Below, piece after piece: positions 27,442-38,746 of a stretch of DNA of 40,009 nt. Source of the stretch: an uncultured Bacilli bacterium (GTDB taxonomy: Bacteria > Bacillota_I > Bacilli_A > RF39 > UBA660); the NCBI GenBank assembly GCA_947628145.1, contig CANQYU010000005.1:1-40009 (forward strand). Direction: 5' to 3'. The first letter of the stretch is position 1, and every line of letters starts with the position of its first letter. Both the position numbers and the translations under genes were made by a program. A model generated the notes under the pieces. The model searched no databases. It was not told the DNA's origin and was given only the letters and a program-made list of their open reading frames with translations.

Positions 27442-29253
27442 GTGGATTTTATGGAAAAAATCATAAATATCGCCGTGGTTGCCCATGTTGATGCTGGTAA
27501 AAGTACTTTAGTTGATGCTTTATTAGAACAAAATGGGGTTTTTAATGAACATGAAGAAATCGTCGAAAGAGTTATGGATTCTAATGACCTTGAAAAAGAA
27601 AGAGGCATAACTATTTATTCTAAAAACTGTGCTATAAGATATAAAGATTATAAAATAAATATTGTTGATACCCCTGGCCATGCTGATTTTTCTAGTGAAG
27701 TTGAAAGAGTTATTAAAACTGTTGATACTGTTGTTTTACTAGTGGATTCCGCGGAAGGCCCTATGCCTCAAACTCGTTTTGTTTTAAATAAAGCTTTAGA
27801 ACAAAATTTAAAACCAATCCTTTTTATTAATAAAATAGATAAAAAAGATGCTCGTCCTGCAGAAGTTGTCGATATGACTTTTAATTTATTTATGGAATTA
27901 AACGCGACTGACGAACAACTTGATTTCCCAATTATTTATGGTATTGCTAAAAATGGTACTTGCTCTACTAGTTTAAATGAAGAGGGAAAAGATATATCTC
28001 CTCTTTTAGAAACTATTATTAATTTAGTTGAACCTTTTAAAGGTGATGAAAATGCTCCTTTACAACTTCAAATATCTAATTTAGGTTATGATGATTATAT
28101 AGGTCGTCTTGGTGTAGGTCGAATTAATAATGGTAAAATTAAAAGTGGTGAAACCGTCACTTTAGTTAAAAATGAGGGTAAAGTTGAAAGCTTCCGTATA
28201 AGTAAACTTTTTGTTAATGAGGGAATTAAAAGAGTAGAAAAAGATGTTGCTTATTATGGTGATATTGTAACTATCGCCGGATGTGCCGACATCTCTATTG
28301 GTGATACTATTTGTAAACAAGGAGTTATTGCTCCTCTTCCCCCTATTCATATTGAAAAACCTACCTTATCAATGAATTTCTTAGTTAATAATTCTCCTTT
28401 TGCTGGCCAAAGTGGTAAATTTTTAACCACTCGTCATATTAAAGAGAGATTAGAAAAAGAATTAGAAACTAATGTTGGTTTATTAGTGGAAGAAATACCG
28501 GGGACTGATGGCTATAAAGTAAGTGGTCGTGGAGAATTACATTTATCTATCTTACTTGAAAATATGCGGAGAGAAGGCTACGAATTATCGGTATCTAAAC
28601 CTGAAGTATTATTTGAAGAAATAGACGGAGTTAAATGTGAACCATTCGAAAAAGTTATTATTAATGTTCCTAGTGATTATTCCGGAACTGTTATTAATGA
28701 TTTACAAGAAAGAAAAGGTACTTTAGAGGTAATTAATAATAATGACGATAATTATGTTCACTTAGAATTTAGTGCTCCCACTCGTGGTTTAATTGGTTAT
28801 CGTAGTGCTTTTATTACTAATACTAAAGGTGAGGGTGTAATGGTTCGTTCTTTTGATACTTATAAACCTTACGTTGGTCCAATCGCCCATCGTAAAAATG
28901 GGGTTTTAGTATCCATGGAAAATGGTAAAGCTTTAGGTTACTCTTTATGGAACTTACAAGAAAGAGGTACTTTAATAATTGAACCGGCGACTGATGTTTA
29001 TGTCGGTATGATTGTGGGTATTCATAATCGTGATAATGATTTAGATGTTAACCCTTGTAAAAATAAAAACTTAACAAACACTCGTGCTAGTGGTAGTGAT
29101 GAAGCCATTAATTTAACTAAACCTAAAACATTCACTTTAGAAGAAGCCTTAGAATTTATCGAAAGCGACGAATATGTCGAAATAACTCCAACTGCTCTTC
29201 GCTTACGTAAAAAAATTCTCGACCCTAAAGACCGTTTTAGAGAAAACCGTTAA
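27442..29253 (+). CDS. typA: Translational GTPase TypA/BipA
   Basis: NIAVVAHVDAGKSTLVDALLEQNGVF, ERGITI, VDTPGHADFSSEVERV, NKIDKKDARP, EF-G-like C-terminus. Confidence 0.97.
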   Translation: MDFMEKIINIAVVAHVDAGKSTLVDALLEQNGVFNEHEEIVERVMDSNDLEKERGITIYSKNCAIRYKDYKINIVDTPGHADFSSEVERVIKTVDTVVLLVDSAEGPMPQTRFVLNKALEQNLKPILFINKIDKKDARPAEVVDMTFNLFMELNATDEQLDFPIIYGIAKNGTCSTSLNEEGKDISPLLETIINLVEPFKGDENAPLQLQISNLGYDDYIGRLGVGRINNGKIKSGETVTLVKNEGKVESFRISKLFVNEGIKRVEKDVAYYGDIVTIAGCADISIGDTICKQGVIAPLPPIHIEKPTLSMNFLVNNSPFAGQSGKFLTTRHIKERLEKELETNVGLLVEEIPGTDGYKVSGRGELHLSILLENMRREGYELSVSKPEVLFEEIDGVKCEPFEKVIINVPSDYSGTVINDLQERKGTLEVINNNDDNYVHLEFSAPTRGLIGYRSAFITNTKGEGVMVRSFDTYKPYVGPIAHRKNGVLVSMENGKALGYSLWNLQERGTLIIEPATDVYVGMIVGIHNRDNDLDVNPCKNKNLTNTRASGSDEAINLTKPKTFTLEEALEFIESDEYVEITPTALRLRKKILDPKDRFRENR

Positions 29254-29278
29254 AAAAAGGATTAATAAAATCCTTTTT

Positions 29279-30901
29279 TTATTGGAACTTAATTCCATTT
29301 TTAGCAATATTACTTTCTCTAATAATTCTTGAGCCATCCGCCCTTAAAACATATTCTGCTTTCATTACATAATATGGATTTTGTTGGTCTAAAACCTCTA
29401 AATTAATAACTATTTGATAACCAACTAAACCTAAACCAGACGTATTTTTAACTGGTATTCTTGATACTCTCCAAACTATATCATCCGTGGAAAATTTAAT
29501 TCCCATAGCTTCTAAATCATTTCTTACTCTAGTATAATCTAAATTAGATAAACTTTCTTCCGGATTACTATTTGGATTAATCGCACAACCATTTTTAGTT
29601 AAATTTACTGATAAAGTATAATAGTTAGTGTTATAATTAGCATCGCCATATTGACAAGTTCCAGTTCCACCATTTCTGACAATAATCTCAACACTAGCAC
29701 TCTTACCTGAAGCCGTCGCTGTTATCTTTACTGTACCCTCTTTTATTCCAGTTATAACTCCATTATTTACTGTCGCAATACTATTATCACTACTACTCCA
29801 AGTAACTGTTTTATTAAGGGCACTACTTGGTTTTACAGTCGCCGTTACAGTTTTACTTTGACCAATATTTAAATACATCGTTTTATAATTTAATGATACA
29901 CTAGAAACCTCCGTTCCCCCTTGGCCAGTAGAAACATTTTCCCAATGAGCAGTTAAAGTAACATTCGTTGTAATTGGTTGACTAAAATCAAACTTATTAT
30001 TTCCTCGATACCAACCTGCAAATTTATAACCATTTCTAGTTGGGGCTTCCGGTTCGGAAATTAAAGAACCATCTTGTACTCTCACGGACTTAACCTCAGT
30101 TCCTCCATTAGAATTAAATGTAACTAAATATAAAAGTCTTTCCGATTTTACAATCGAAAGTTTGGCTTCACATATTTGAGAGTTTCCATAAATATCTTTA
30201 GCCATAAATTTAATTACATAATCTCCTGCCGCGGTAAAAGCTGAATAATCAATGGGCTCTCCCTCGTCATTTACATCCTCGGTAATATAATTATATTCAC
30301 AAGAATAACTAGCATCATCACAAGAAGAAATAAAATCTTCTAATTCATAAGTATCTCCCTCAAATATTTCATAATTATTTACAACTACTTGAGGTGGTTC
30401 AGTATCTACTACTCTTAAATTAATCGTATAATCTTTTCCCAAGACATTTACAGTCATTCCATATTCGGCCGGAGTTTGTAAAGTTACTTTAATACAATCA
30501 AATTCTTCCGTCACATTATCTTCATTTAATATATCTTCATTTTCACTAATAATTCCAAGCACACTATCGGAACAAGCACTTAAATCATAACTTTTCTCAA
30601 ATTCCTCTGGTTCAGTTATTTTAATATCTTTAACATCAATATTCTCTAATTTAGTAAAATAATCGGAAGCATTTGGAACCTCACTGCCCGCTTCGACCAC
30701 TACTACATCTTTAAAAGTAAATGCCGGCTTTTTACTTTCAACTACTCTTCGTTCATGACCTTTAGTTGCCAGTACAACTAAAATAATCACTAAAATAACG
30801 CCTAATGTTGAAGCTCCTATAATAAGCCAAGTATTTTTATTTTTATCTCGAGCCTTTTTTAAATAATTTTCATCAAATATAAATCTTTTTTTTCTTGCCA
30901 T
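29279..30901 (-). CDS. Membrane-anchored protein with InlB B-repeat and Big_2 domains
   Basis: N-terminal TM; VTFNSNGGTEVKSVRVQDGSLISEPEAPTRNGYKFAGWYRG..TLTAHWE; LNIGQSKTVTATVKPSSALNKTVTWSSSDNSIATVNNGVITGIKEGTVKITATA. Confidence 0.88.
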   Translation of the reverse strand: MARKKRFIFDENYLKKARDKNKNTWLIIGASTLGVILVIILVVLATKGHERRVVESKKPAFTFKDVVVVEAGSEVPNASDYFTKLENIDVKDIKITEPEEFEKSYDLSACSDSVLGIISENEDILNEDNVTEEFDCIKVTLQTPAEYGMTVNVLGKDYTINLRVVDTEPPQVVVNNYEIFEGDTYELEDFISSCDDASYSCEYNYITEDVNDEGEPIDYSAFTAAGDYVIKFMAKDIYGNSQICEAKLSIVKSERLLYLVTFNSNGGTEVKSVRVQDGSLISEPEAPTRNGYKFAGWYRGNNKFDFSQPITTNVTLTAHWENVSTGQGGTEVSSVSLNYKTMYLNIGQSKTVTATVKPSSALNKTVTWSSSDNSIATVNNGVITGIKEGTVKITATASGKSASVEIIVRNGGTGTCQYGDANYNTNYYTLSVNLTKNGCAINPNSNPEESLSNLDYTRVRNDLEAMGIKFSTDDIVWRVSRIPVKNTSGLGLVGYQIVINLEVLDQQNPYYVMKAEYVLRADGSRIIRESNIAKNGIKFQ

Positions 30902-31074
30902 AACATCACCCTATTATCAATATATCATAATATTATCACGTTTTAAGAAATAAAGCTACATTATTTTCATTTTTTTATATTATAATTTTAAGCATTACAA
31001 ATAATATAACTTTTTCTAATATTTTATAAAAAACAATAATAATATAAAATGTAATTAGAAAGAGGTAGTATTTA

Positions 31075-31269
31075 ATGGCATTTAATTTAAATATAGAACG
31101 TAAAGAATCTATAAATAAATGTGTTCGTTTTCCCGTAAACATTATAAATGATATTGAAAAAATCGTCGAGGAAAATAATGTTTCTTTTTCCAAGTTTGTT
31201 ATTCAAGCTTGTGAATATGCTTTAAAAGATATAGAAGAACAAAAAAAGAAGCAAAAAGTAAAAGCCTAA
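31075..31269 (+). CDS. Small ribbon-helix-helix-like protein
   Basis: RKESINKCVRFPVNIINDIEKIVEENNVSFSKFVIQACEYALKDIEE; RBS AAAGAGG. Confidence 0.6.
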   Translation: MAFNLNIERKESINKCVRFPVNIINDIEKIVEENNVSFSKFVIQACEYALKDIEEQKKKQKVKA

Positions 31270-31346
31270 TTAAAGGCTTTTTAAATGAATTATTAATTAA
31301 ATGCAATAAATTATTAATTCTATACCAAAAAAAGAATAGTTTAAAT

Positions 31347-33308
31347 CTATTCTTCTTTTAAAGCTTCTTCTAATTCTTCTTTAGACATTTTAGTATAACC
31401 TTTAATGCCTTTTTCTTTAGCTAATTCTCTTAATTCTTCTTCGGTTTTTTCGCTTTTTTCTTTAGGAAGCTTACCAGTTTTAACTAAAGAATCAATTTCT
31501 TCTTTAGTTAAGGTTTCTTTTTCCATTAAAGCATCGGCTAGTAAATTAACTAAATCTTTATTAACTTTTAAAATATCTTGAGCTTTAGTGTAGCACTCTT
31601 CTACAATTTTGCGTACCTCTTCGTCAATTTCATGGGCCACTTTATCTGAGAAATTTTTACTTTTACCATAATCTCTACCTAAGAATACGCCTTCGCTTCT
31701 TTGCTCATATTGAACTGGACCTAAATCACTCATTCCATATTCTGTGACCATAGCCCGAGCAATATTTGTTGCTTTTTTAAAGTCGTCTGAAGCTCCCGTC
31801 GTTATTTCCCCAAGGAACATTTCTTCACTAACTCGGCCACCTAATAAACCAGTAATTTGCGCTTCTAGTTCTTTTTTAGTCATAATAGCAATTTTTTCTT
31901 CACGTGGAAGCATCATCGTATATCCCCCGGCTACGCCCCGCGGAATAATAGTAATTTTATGAACCTCATTAGCATCTTCTAATTTAATTCCTATTACGGC
32001 GTGACCAGATTCATGAATAGCTACTAAACGTTTTTCTTTATCGGTAATTTTACGACTAACTTTCGCTGGACCCATTAAAACTCGGTCCGTTGCTTCGTCT
32101 ATTTCATCCATAGTAATCGCATTTTTATCTCTTCTCACAGCTAGTAATGCTGCTTCATTAAGTAAATTCTCTAAATCCGCACCACTAAAACCTGGAGTTC
32201 TTAAACTTATATTTTTAAGATTTACATCTTGTGCTAATATTTTATTCCGGGAATGAACTTTTAAAATTTGTTCTCTCTCATTTGCATCTGGTAAACTTAC
32301 TGTTACTTGTCTATCAAATCTACCTGGACGTAGTAAAGCTGGGTCTAATACATCTGGTCTGTTAGTCGCGGCCATGATAATAATACCCTCATTTTCTCCA
32401 AAGCCATCCATTTCAGTCAGTAATTGGTTAAGAGTTTGTTCTCTTTCGTCATGACCTCCACCAAGGCCTGTACCTCTTTCTCTACCTACAGCATCTATTT
32501 CGTCAATAAATATTAGACAAGGGGCACTCCTTTTAGCATCTTTAAACATTTCTCTAACTCGGCTAGCTCCAACTCCGACAAATAATTCTACGAAATCAGA
32601 ACCACTTATATAGAAAAATGGTACATTAGCTTCACCAGCGACTGCTCTAGCTAATAAAGTTTTTCCAGTCCCGGGAGGCCCAACAAGTAAAACTCCTTTT
32701 GGTATTCTTGCTCCCAATTTTTGAAATTTTTTCGGATTTTTTAAGAAATCAATTAATTCTTTAACCTCTTCTTTTTCTTCTTTTAATCCTGCAACATCGC
32801 TAAACTTAGCTTGATGTTTATCATCACTTAATTTTGCTCTACTCTTGCCAAAATCCATTGAACCTTTATTAGAATTAGCTAGTTTAGAAAATAAAACATA
32901 AGCCATAATTGCTAATAATACTAAAGGTAATACTTGAACTATAATATATAATATTGGACTAGAACCAGGGTCACTGTTTGTTACATATTCTTCAATATCT
33001 TTACTATTAGCATATAAAGTAATATCATCGATTTCTGCTTCAATAACTTTCGCTGTAAATGATTCATTATCTTTATAATCTTTTAATTTACCCTCAACTA
33101 TATATACAGATTCACTACTTTTAGGCGTAATTGCTAACTCAGTAACTTCTTCATTTTTTAAAGCTTGAATGAGTTCTCCAGTCTTTAATTCATGAACATT
33201 ATCTGTTCCCATACTTAATATAAATAAGGTTACACCAATAACTATACATAGTATTAAATAAGGAAAAAAGTTTCTAAATGCATTATTCTTTTTTATATTT
33301 GTATTCAT
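31347..33308 (-). CDS. ftsH: ATP-dependent zinc metalloprotease FtsH
   Basis: [21 protein letters not shown] region, HESGHAVIG. Confidence 0.97.
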   Translation of the reverse strand: MNTNIKKNNAFRNFFPYLILCIVIGVTLFILSMGTDNVHELKTGELIQALKNEEVTELAITPKSSESVYIVEGKLKDYKDNESFTAKVIEAEIDDITLYANSKDIEEYVTNSDPGSSPILYIIVQVLPLVLLAIMAYVLFSKLANSNKGSMDFGKSRAKLSDDKHQAKFSDVAGLKEEKEEVKELIDFLKNPKKFQKLGARIPKGVLLVGPPGTGKTLLARAVAGEANVPFFYISGSDFVELFVGVGASRVREMFKDAKRSAPCLIFIDEIDAVGRERGTGLGGGHDEREQTLNQLLTEMDGFGENEGIIIMAATNRPDVLDPALLRPGRFDRQVTVSLPDANEREQILKVHSRNKILAQDVNLKNISLRTPGFSGADLENLLNEAALLAVRRDKNAITMDEIDEATDRVLMGPAKVSRKITDKEKRLVAIHESGHAVIGIKLEDANEVHKITIIPRGVAGGYTMMLPREEKIAIMTKKELEAQITGLLGGRVSEEMFLGEITTGASDDFKKATNIARAMVTEYGMSDLGPVQYEQRSEGVFLGRDYGKSKNFSDKVAHEIDEEVRKIVEECYTKAQDILKVNKDLVNLLADALMEKETLTKEEIDSLVKTGKLPKEKSEKTEEELRELAKEKGIKGYTKMSKEELEEALKEE

Positions 33309-34630
33309 TAAATATCCTCCTCATATGAAAGTATTATATCATATATTCCATTACTTTCTACATCAAATTTTGATTTTTTTACACCCGGAAGCCATAAAAT
33401 ATTATTATTACTATCACAAACAACCGGGGCATTCTTTCTTTTTAAAGTACTTATTTTTTCATCAATAAATATATCTTTAATTTTTTTACTCCCTTTCATA
33501 TTTTTAACCGTCATTTTATCTCCATCTTTTTTACTCCGAATAATTATTGGTAAAGTAATATCTTTACTATTTAATCTTATTACGTAATTACTTTTAGCTT
33601 CACTCTTAGGAATTACTCTAATAACTCCTTGAGGTAAAACGACTTCTTGTTCAAGTATATAATAATATTCTTCTCTATCTTTATTATACTCGATTTTAAA
33701 TATATTATAGTCTTTTATAGCAATATATCCTTTGGGTAAATTAATTATTCCATTACTTTTATTAAGTTTAATTAAATTCATAATTGCCATTGTATTACTA
33801 TCACTAACTCTAAATAAATCATTAGTATATATAAGTGATAATTCATATTCAATTATTTTTTTAATTAAAAAATCATCATATTTAAGTAATTTATTAATTT
33901 GAATTCCCTCTTTATTCTTAATATCTTTTAATATTTCTTTTACTCTTTCATTAATAAAATTACTAGCTTGTTCTAATTCTTCACTAAATTTTAAAAACTT
34001 TAAATGCACATTAGGCTCTTCTTTTTTTAAAAAAGGTAATACTTTCTTTCGATATCTATTTCTTGTATAAACTAAAGAATTATTGCTTTTATCTATATAA
34101 TATTTTAAATTCTTATTTTCTAAATATTGTAAAATATCTGCTTTTGTTACAGTTATAAGCGGTCTAATCAGTTTATAAGAACCCATATCTACCTCTTTTT
34201 TAAACCCACTATAACCTTTAATACTACTACCTCTAACTAAGCGCATCATAATTGTCTCAATTAAATCATCCCCATGATGAGCCGTCATTAAGTATTGAGC
34301 TTTATATTTATTAACTAAACTCTTAAAAAATTCATATCTTTTATTTCGGGCATCATTTTCTAAATTATCATGGCCATATTCTTTTATTTCCATATATTCA
34401 TAAATTAATTTTTTCTTTTTAGCATAATCTTCTACAAAATCTTTTTCTTCTTCGCTTTCTTTTCTTAATTTATGATTTACATGTGCCACGATTATATTTA
34501 TATTTTTTCTTTTTTTAATTTCCCATAACAAATCTAAAAGACCCATTGAATCTGGTCCTCCCGATATTGCCACGACTACTTTATCATTATCTTTAAGTAA
34601 TTTATTTAAATAATTAAGTACTTGTTCCAT
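33308..34630 (-). CDS. tilS: tRNA(Ile)-lysidine synthetase
   Basis: VVAISGGPDSMGLLDLL PP-loop, LMTAHHGDDLIETIMMRLVRGSSIKGYSG. Confidence 0.95.
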   Translation of the reverse strand: MEQVLNYLNKLLKDNDKVVVAISGGPDSMGLLDLLWEIKKRKNINIIVAHVNHKLRKESEEEKDFVEDYAKKKKLIYEYMEIKEYGHDNLENDARNKRYEFFKSLVNKYKAQYLMTAHHGDDLIETIMMRLVRGSSIKGYSGFKKEVDMGSYKLIRPLITVTKADILQYLENKNLKYYIDKSNNSLVYTRNRYRKKVLPFLKKEEPNVHLKFLKFSEELEQASNFINERVKEILKDIKNKEGIQINKLLKYDDFLIKKIIEYELSLIYTNDLFRVSDSNTMAIMNLIKLNKSNGIINLPKGYIAIKDYNIFKIEYNKDREEYYYILEQEVVLPQGVIRVIPKSEAKSNYVIRLNSKDITLPIIIRSKKDGDKMTVKNMKGSKKIKDIFIDEKISTLKRKNAPVVCDSNNNILWLPGVKKSKFDVESNGIYDIILSYEEDI

Positions 34631-34684
34631 AATTTCACCATGCCCTATTATTTTATCGCACTATGGACTTTATATCAAGTATTT

Positions 34685-35452
34685 TTAAAGCGGACTAGTA
34701 TGTTCTAATATGGCTGTTATTCCATCTTGAACGGCTTTTAAATTAAATCTTTTTACCATATCTTGTTCATTTACCACTTTTTTTCTCACAAAATCTAAGA
34801 AATCTAAATCACAAACTCTATTTAAAGAACCATCTTCTTGAGCTTTTTTAAAATATTCTTCTAATAGTAAACTTACTGTCCCATTATAAGTATTAATGGT
34901 ATTATCATCTCTTACAACCCCTAATCCATATATTGTTGGCATAAATGGTTGAACACTTACTAATAAATCTTTTAAAATAAAGTTACTATTACAATAATTG
35001 ATAAAAGGTAAAGCATCTTCTTTTTTATAAAATCTAATTACAATTCCCTCATTTGTTGCTTTAACATTAAATTTAACTGTTGCTTGAATATTATTACGAA
35101 TTAAATATAAAAATACTGTTTTTAAAGCACTAATTAAATATTCATATTTTACAGGAAAATAAACTTTAATAGCTTCTTCATAATTAGCTTTTTCTGTAAC
35201 ATAAAATCCTATATAATATGTCGCATTATCGGCATTTTTAACTTTTCTTTGACTATATTTAACTAAAGAATTATTAAGATTATTTAAAAATTCTTCATAA
35301 AAGTTTTCAATATCTAATATTAAACTATTATCTTTTTTTACTCCTAAATATTTTAAAATAAAATAATAATCTTCCCAACTATATTCTTGCCCATTAACTT
35401 TAAAATCCACGGCTATTTTCTTTAAGAAATCATTCATACTCATTTTAAACAA
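34685..35452 (-). CDS. Conserved hypothetical protein
   Basis: 255-aa ORF overlapping the GNAT gene by 8 nt; no recognised family. Confidence 0.65.
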   Translation of the reverse strand: MFKMSMNDFLKKIAVDFKVNGQEYSWEDYYFILKYLGVKKDNSLILDIENFYEEFLNNLNNSLVKYSQRKVKNADNATYYIGFYVTEKANYEEAIKVYFPVKYEYLISALKTVFLYLIRNNIQATVKFNVKATNEGIVIRFYKKEDALPFINYCNSNFILKDLLVSVQPFMPTIYGLGVVRDDNTINTYNGTVSLLLEEYFKKAQEDGSLNRVCDLDFLDFVRKKVVNEQDMVKRFNLKAVQDGITAILEHTSPL

Positions 35453-35843
35453 CCTTCCTTAAAATAATCATATCTTGACGAACCTGTGCTTTTTGAAATC
35501 CATTATTTTCATAAAACTTTATTGCTTTTTTATTTTGAGCTCTTACCTTTATATATTTAACATCTAATTTTTTAAGTACTTTTCTACCTATCCCTTTATT
35601 TCGTTCTTTAGCCTCTATATATAATAAATCTAAATATTCATTATCAATTATATAAGCTCCTACTTTTTTAAAATTATACCATATTATATAACCTTTATTA
35701 TAATTATCTTTAATATAGTTATTAACAAATAAAATAGCTTTTAATTTTTCTTCTTCATTATTTATATAAGGTAGGATTACTTTTAGTTTATAATCTAAAA
35801 GTAATAACCTATCCCATTTTTTAGCTTTAACTTTCCATATCAT
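35445..35843 (-). CDS. GNAT family acetyltransferase
   Basis: LDLLYIEAKERNKGIGRKVLKKLDVKYIKVRAQNKKAIKFYENNGFQKAQ. Confidence 0.85.
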   Translation of the reverse strand: MIWKVKAKKWDRLLLLDYKLKVILPYINNEEEKLKAILFVNNYIKDNYNKGYIIWYNFKKVGAYIIDNEYLDLLYIEAKERNKGIGRKVLKKLDVKYIKVRAQNKKAIKFYENNGFQKAQVRQDMIILRKVV

Positions 35844-35855
35844 AGTTAAAAATTA

Positions 35856-37073
35856 TTAGCCTCGGTAAAAATCAGTTCTACTAGTAAAACGATAACCAAC
35901 TTTATTATTAAATCCTGGTGGTACTATTACACTTGAAGTTTTAACTCCTCCATTAGTTAAATAATAGCCTTTTTGTACTCCAAAATGAAGATGGGCTCCC
36001 GTAGTACATGTATCATATCCTCCGTGACTACTTGAAGTTGAATAACCACCTACATAGCCAATAATCGTGTCCGTTGTTACTATATCTCCGACATCTACAT
36101 TAAACTTTAATAAGTGATAATACCAAGTTGTATATTGTACTCCGGCAATATTAACATTAATAAATAATTTATTACCTCCACAGCTAGAACGAGAAACTTT
36201 CGCTACAACTTGTCCACTCGCCGCCGCATATACTGGAGTTCCCTCCGATATTCCTATATCAATTCCATCATGAAAACTATAAGCTTTTCCTGTTACAGGG
36301 TGTGTTCTATATCCTTGAGGACTAGTCACAACTCCACTTTTTAAAGGTTTAAGCCATCCTCCATTAATAGGCATTTTCGAACAATCCGAAAGCTTAACAC
36401 TATCGTCGGTTTTACCAATTGTTTCTTTACATATTTTAACATTAACATCAACTAATTCTTTAGCCGCGGCCACTTTTTCGTCTAAACTTAAAGCAAATTC
36501 GTTATATTCTTCGGCTTGAGTTTCTAACTTAGCAATTGCCGCTTCATAATTAGTAATTTTAGCATCTAAAGCTTTTTGTTTTTCTTTAAGTTCAATAACT
36601 AATTCTTCATTTTTCTTAATTTCTTTTTCTAAAGCATCCAAAGTATCTTGTATATATTCACTAACTTGTTTTATTGCTTCTATTCTGGTAATAAGCTCTG
36701 TCATACTTGTTGAACCAGTCACATATTCTACATAAGCATTTTTACTTTGCATTTGTTGCATATATTGTAAAACTTTTTCGCTTTCTGATTTTAATTGCTC
36801 TATTCTTTCGTTAGACTCTTCAATGGCAAGTAATGTTTCTTCTTCTTCATGTTCCGCAATAGTAAGTTCTTCTCGAGCTTTAGCTATTGCCGCTTGTTTA
36901 TTCTTAATTTCATTTTTAGCTTGTTCACTTTTATTATTATATTCTTTTTGTTCATTTAAAATATTTTGATATTCTCGTCTTAAATCTCCTAAAGTTTCGG
37001 CTTCTTTAGCATAAACATTTATAGTAAAGAAACTCCCTACTATAATTAATAATATTATTAACTTTTTCATCAT
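35856..37073 (-). CDS. Murein hydrolase activator / M23 peptidase with coiled coil (EnvC/CwlO-like)
   Basis: Signal peptide, long coiled coil, M23 motifs HDGIDIGISEGTPVYAAASGQV, HLHFGVQ. Confidence 0.92.
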   Translation of the reverse strand: MMKKLIILLIIVGSFFTINVYAKEAETLGDLRREYQNILNEQKEYNNKSEQAKNEIKNKQAAIAKAREELTIAEHEEEETLLAIEESNERIEQLKSESEKVLQYMQQMQSKNAYVEYVTGSTSMTELITRIEAIKQVSEYIQDTLDALEKEIKKNEELVIELKEKQKALDAKITNYEAAIAKLETQAEEYNEFALSLDEKVAAAKELVDVNVKICKETIGKTDDSVKLSDCSKMPINGGWLKPLKSGVVTSPQGYRTHPVTGKAYSFHDGIDIGISEGTPVYAAASGQVVAKVSRSSCGGNKLFINVNIAGVQYTTWYYHLLKFNVDVGDIVTTDTIIGYVGGYSTSSSHGGYDTCTTGAHLHFGVQKGYYLTNGGVKTSSVIVPPGFNNKVGYRFTSRTDFYRG

Positions 37074-37963
37074 ATTTTCAAATACTTTCTAACTGCTCTT
37101 GCGGAACCAAACATACCTACCACAGAACCAATAATTAAAAGTAATAATGATGTATATAACACAAACGGTACTGGTTTTACTAACTCAATAACTGCAAATG
37201 ATATTGAGCCTCCTAATTTTTCATAAGCTAGCATATATCCATATATTGTTAAAATAACTGGGACTAAAGCCCCCACTAAACCTAATAAAAAGCCTTCTAT
37301 GACAAATGGTAATTTAATCGATGTATTACTGCTTCCAACTAATCTCATAATCTCGATTTCGCTTCTTCTTGAGAATATTGTAAGTTTAATAGTATTACTT
37401 ATTAAGAAAGCTGTGACAATAATTAAAGCAATTACAATTACAAAAGTAGCATTTTTAATTATGTTAAAAACTGATATTATTTTTTCAACCATTCCCTCGC
37501 CATAATCGGCACTGGAAATATTATCAATATCTCTAATTTCTTTCGCCACGGGAGCTAAATATTCGTCATCATCAACAGTTACAATAAAAGAGTCTAGTAA
37601 AGGATTACCCTCTAAATAATCTAAAGTATCTTTTAAAGTTTCTGAACTGTTCATCATTTCTAAACGCCATTCGTCTTTACTTTTATAAATAACCTCTTTA
37701 ATCTCTGGTATCCGTGCAATTTTATTTTTAATTTCCTCAACCTCTTCACTAGTTGCGTCCTTTTCTACATAAGCAACAATTGTCAATTCTTCTTCAAGTA
37801 CCTTAGTCATATGATTAACATTTACTGTGACAATAATTGCTAAAGCGACTAATATTAATGTAATTGTTGTACAAATAATACTGGCCATACTTAAACTAAA
37901 ATTTCGAAGCACACTCTTAAAAGAGTCTCGAAAACTTCGACAAATAATTCTAAACGGTTTCAC
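37070..37963 (-). CDS. ftsX: Cell division ABC permease FtsX
   Basis: Four TMs, IFSRRSEIEIMRLVGSSNTSIKLPFVIEGFLLGLVGAL; ATGA overlap with the downstream gene. Confidence 0.94.
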   Translation of the reverse strand: MKPFRIICRSFRDSFKSVLRNFSLSMASIICTTITLILVALAIIVTVNVNHMTKVLEEELTIVAYVEKDATSEEVEEIKNKIARIPEIKEVIYKSKDEWRLEMMNSSETLKDTLDYLEGNPLLDSFIVTVDDDEYLAPVAKEIRDIDNISSADYGEGMVEKIISVFNIIKNATFVIVIALIIVTAFLISNTIKLTIFSRRSEIEIMRLVGSSNTSIKLPFVIEGFLLGLVGALVPVILTIYGYMLAYEKLGGSISFAVIELVKPVPFVLYTSLLLLIIGSVVGMFGSARAVRKYLKI

Positions 37964-38651
37964 TTATCTTAAAACTTCCTTTCATATGGTCTTGGAGAAG
38001 AACTCCACTATCCAAAACAATAACTCTCTTCTTCATTCTATTAACTATTTCTTTATCATGGGTAGCCATAATTATAGTTGTCCCTAAATCTTTATTAATT
38101 GCATCTAATACACTCATAATTTCTTTAGATGTATTAGGGTCTAAATTTCCTGTTGGTTCATCACAAATAAGTAATTTAGGCTCATTAACTATTGCTCTTG
38201 CAATACATACTCTTTGTTGTTCTCCACCCGATAATTCATTAGGAAAGCTTCTAGTTTTATCTTTTAAACCAACATGTTCTAAAGCTTTTAAAACTTTAGG
38301 CCTAATTTCACTACCTTTCATTCCAATACATTCTAAAGCAAACGCAACATTTTCATAAACAGTAAGTTTAGGTAATAATTTAAAATCTTGAAAAACTATT
38401 CCTAATTTTCTTCTTAATTTATAAACGGTTCTATTCCGCAACTTACTGACATTAATTCCGCCAATTTCGACAATTCCTTTCGTTGGTTTTTCTTCTCTAT
38501 ATAGCATTTTTATTAAAGTTGATTTCCCCGAACCGGAAGCTCCAATAACAAACACAAATTCCCCTTTATCTATATCTAAAGTTAAACCAGCAATCGCCGC
38601 TACACCATTTTTATAAACTTTATAACAATCTTTAATTCTAATAAACTTCAC
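37950..38651 (-). CDS. ftsE: Cell division ATP-binding protein FtsE
   Basis: GASGSGKSTLIKMLYREEKPTKG, LSGGEQQRVCIARAIVNEPKLLICDEPTGNLD. Confidence 0.95.
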   Translation of the reverse strand: MKFIRIKDCYKVYKNGVAAIAGLTLDIDKGEFVFVIGASGSGKSTLIKMLYREEKPTKGIVEIGGINVSKLRNRTVYKLRRKLGIVFQDFKLLPKLTVYENVAFALECIGMKGSEIRPKVLKALEHVGLKDKTRSFPNELSGGEQQRVCIARAIVNEPKLLICDEPTGNLDPNTSKEIMSVLDAINKDLGTTIIMATHDKEIVNRMKKRVIVLDSGVLLQDHMKGSFKISETV

Positions 38652-38746
38652 TTATTTTACCTCCTACTAGCATACTACCTTAATTATATCATATTCTAAA
38701 GCTTATTTAAATACCAAAAAAAGGAAAAGAAAAAACTTAAGTTTCC

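Noticed and set aside
37070-37073. Mollicute genetic code 4 (TGA = Trp)
   Set aside because: ftsX ends with TGA in an ATGA overlap with the next start, and proteins read normally with code 11.
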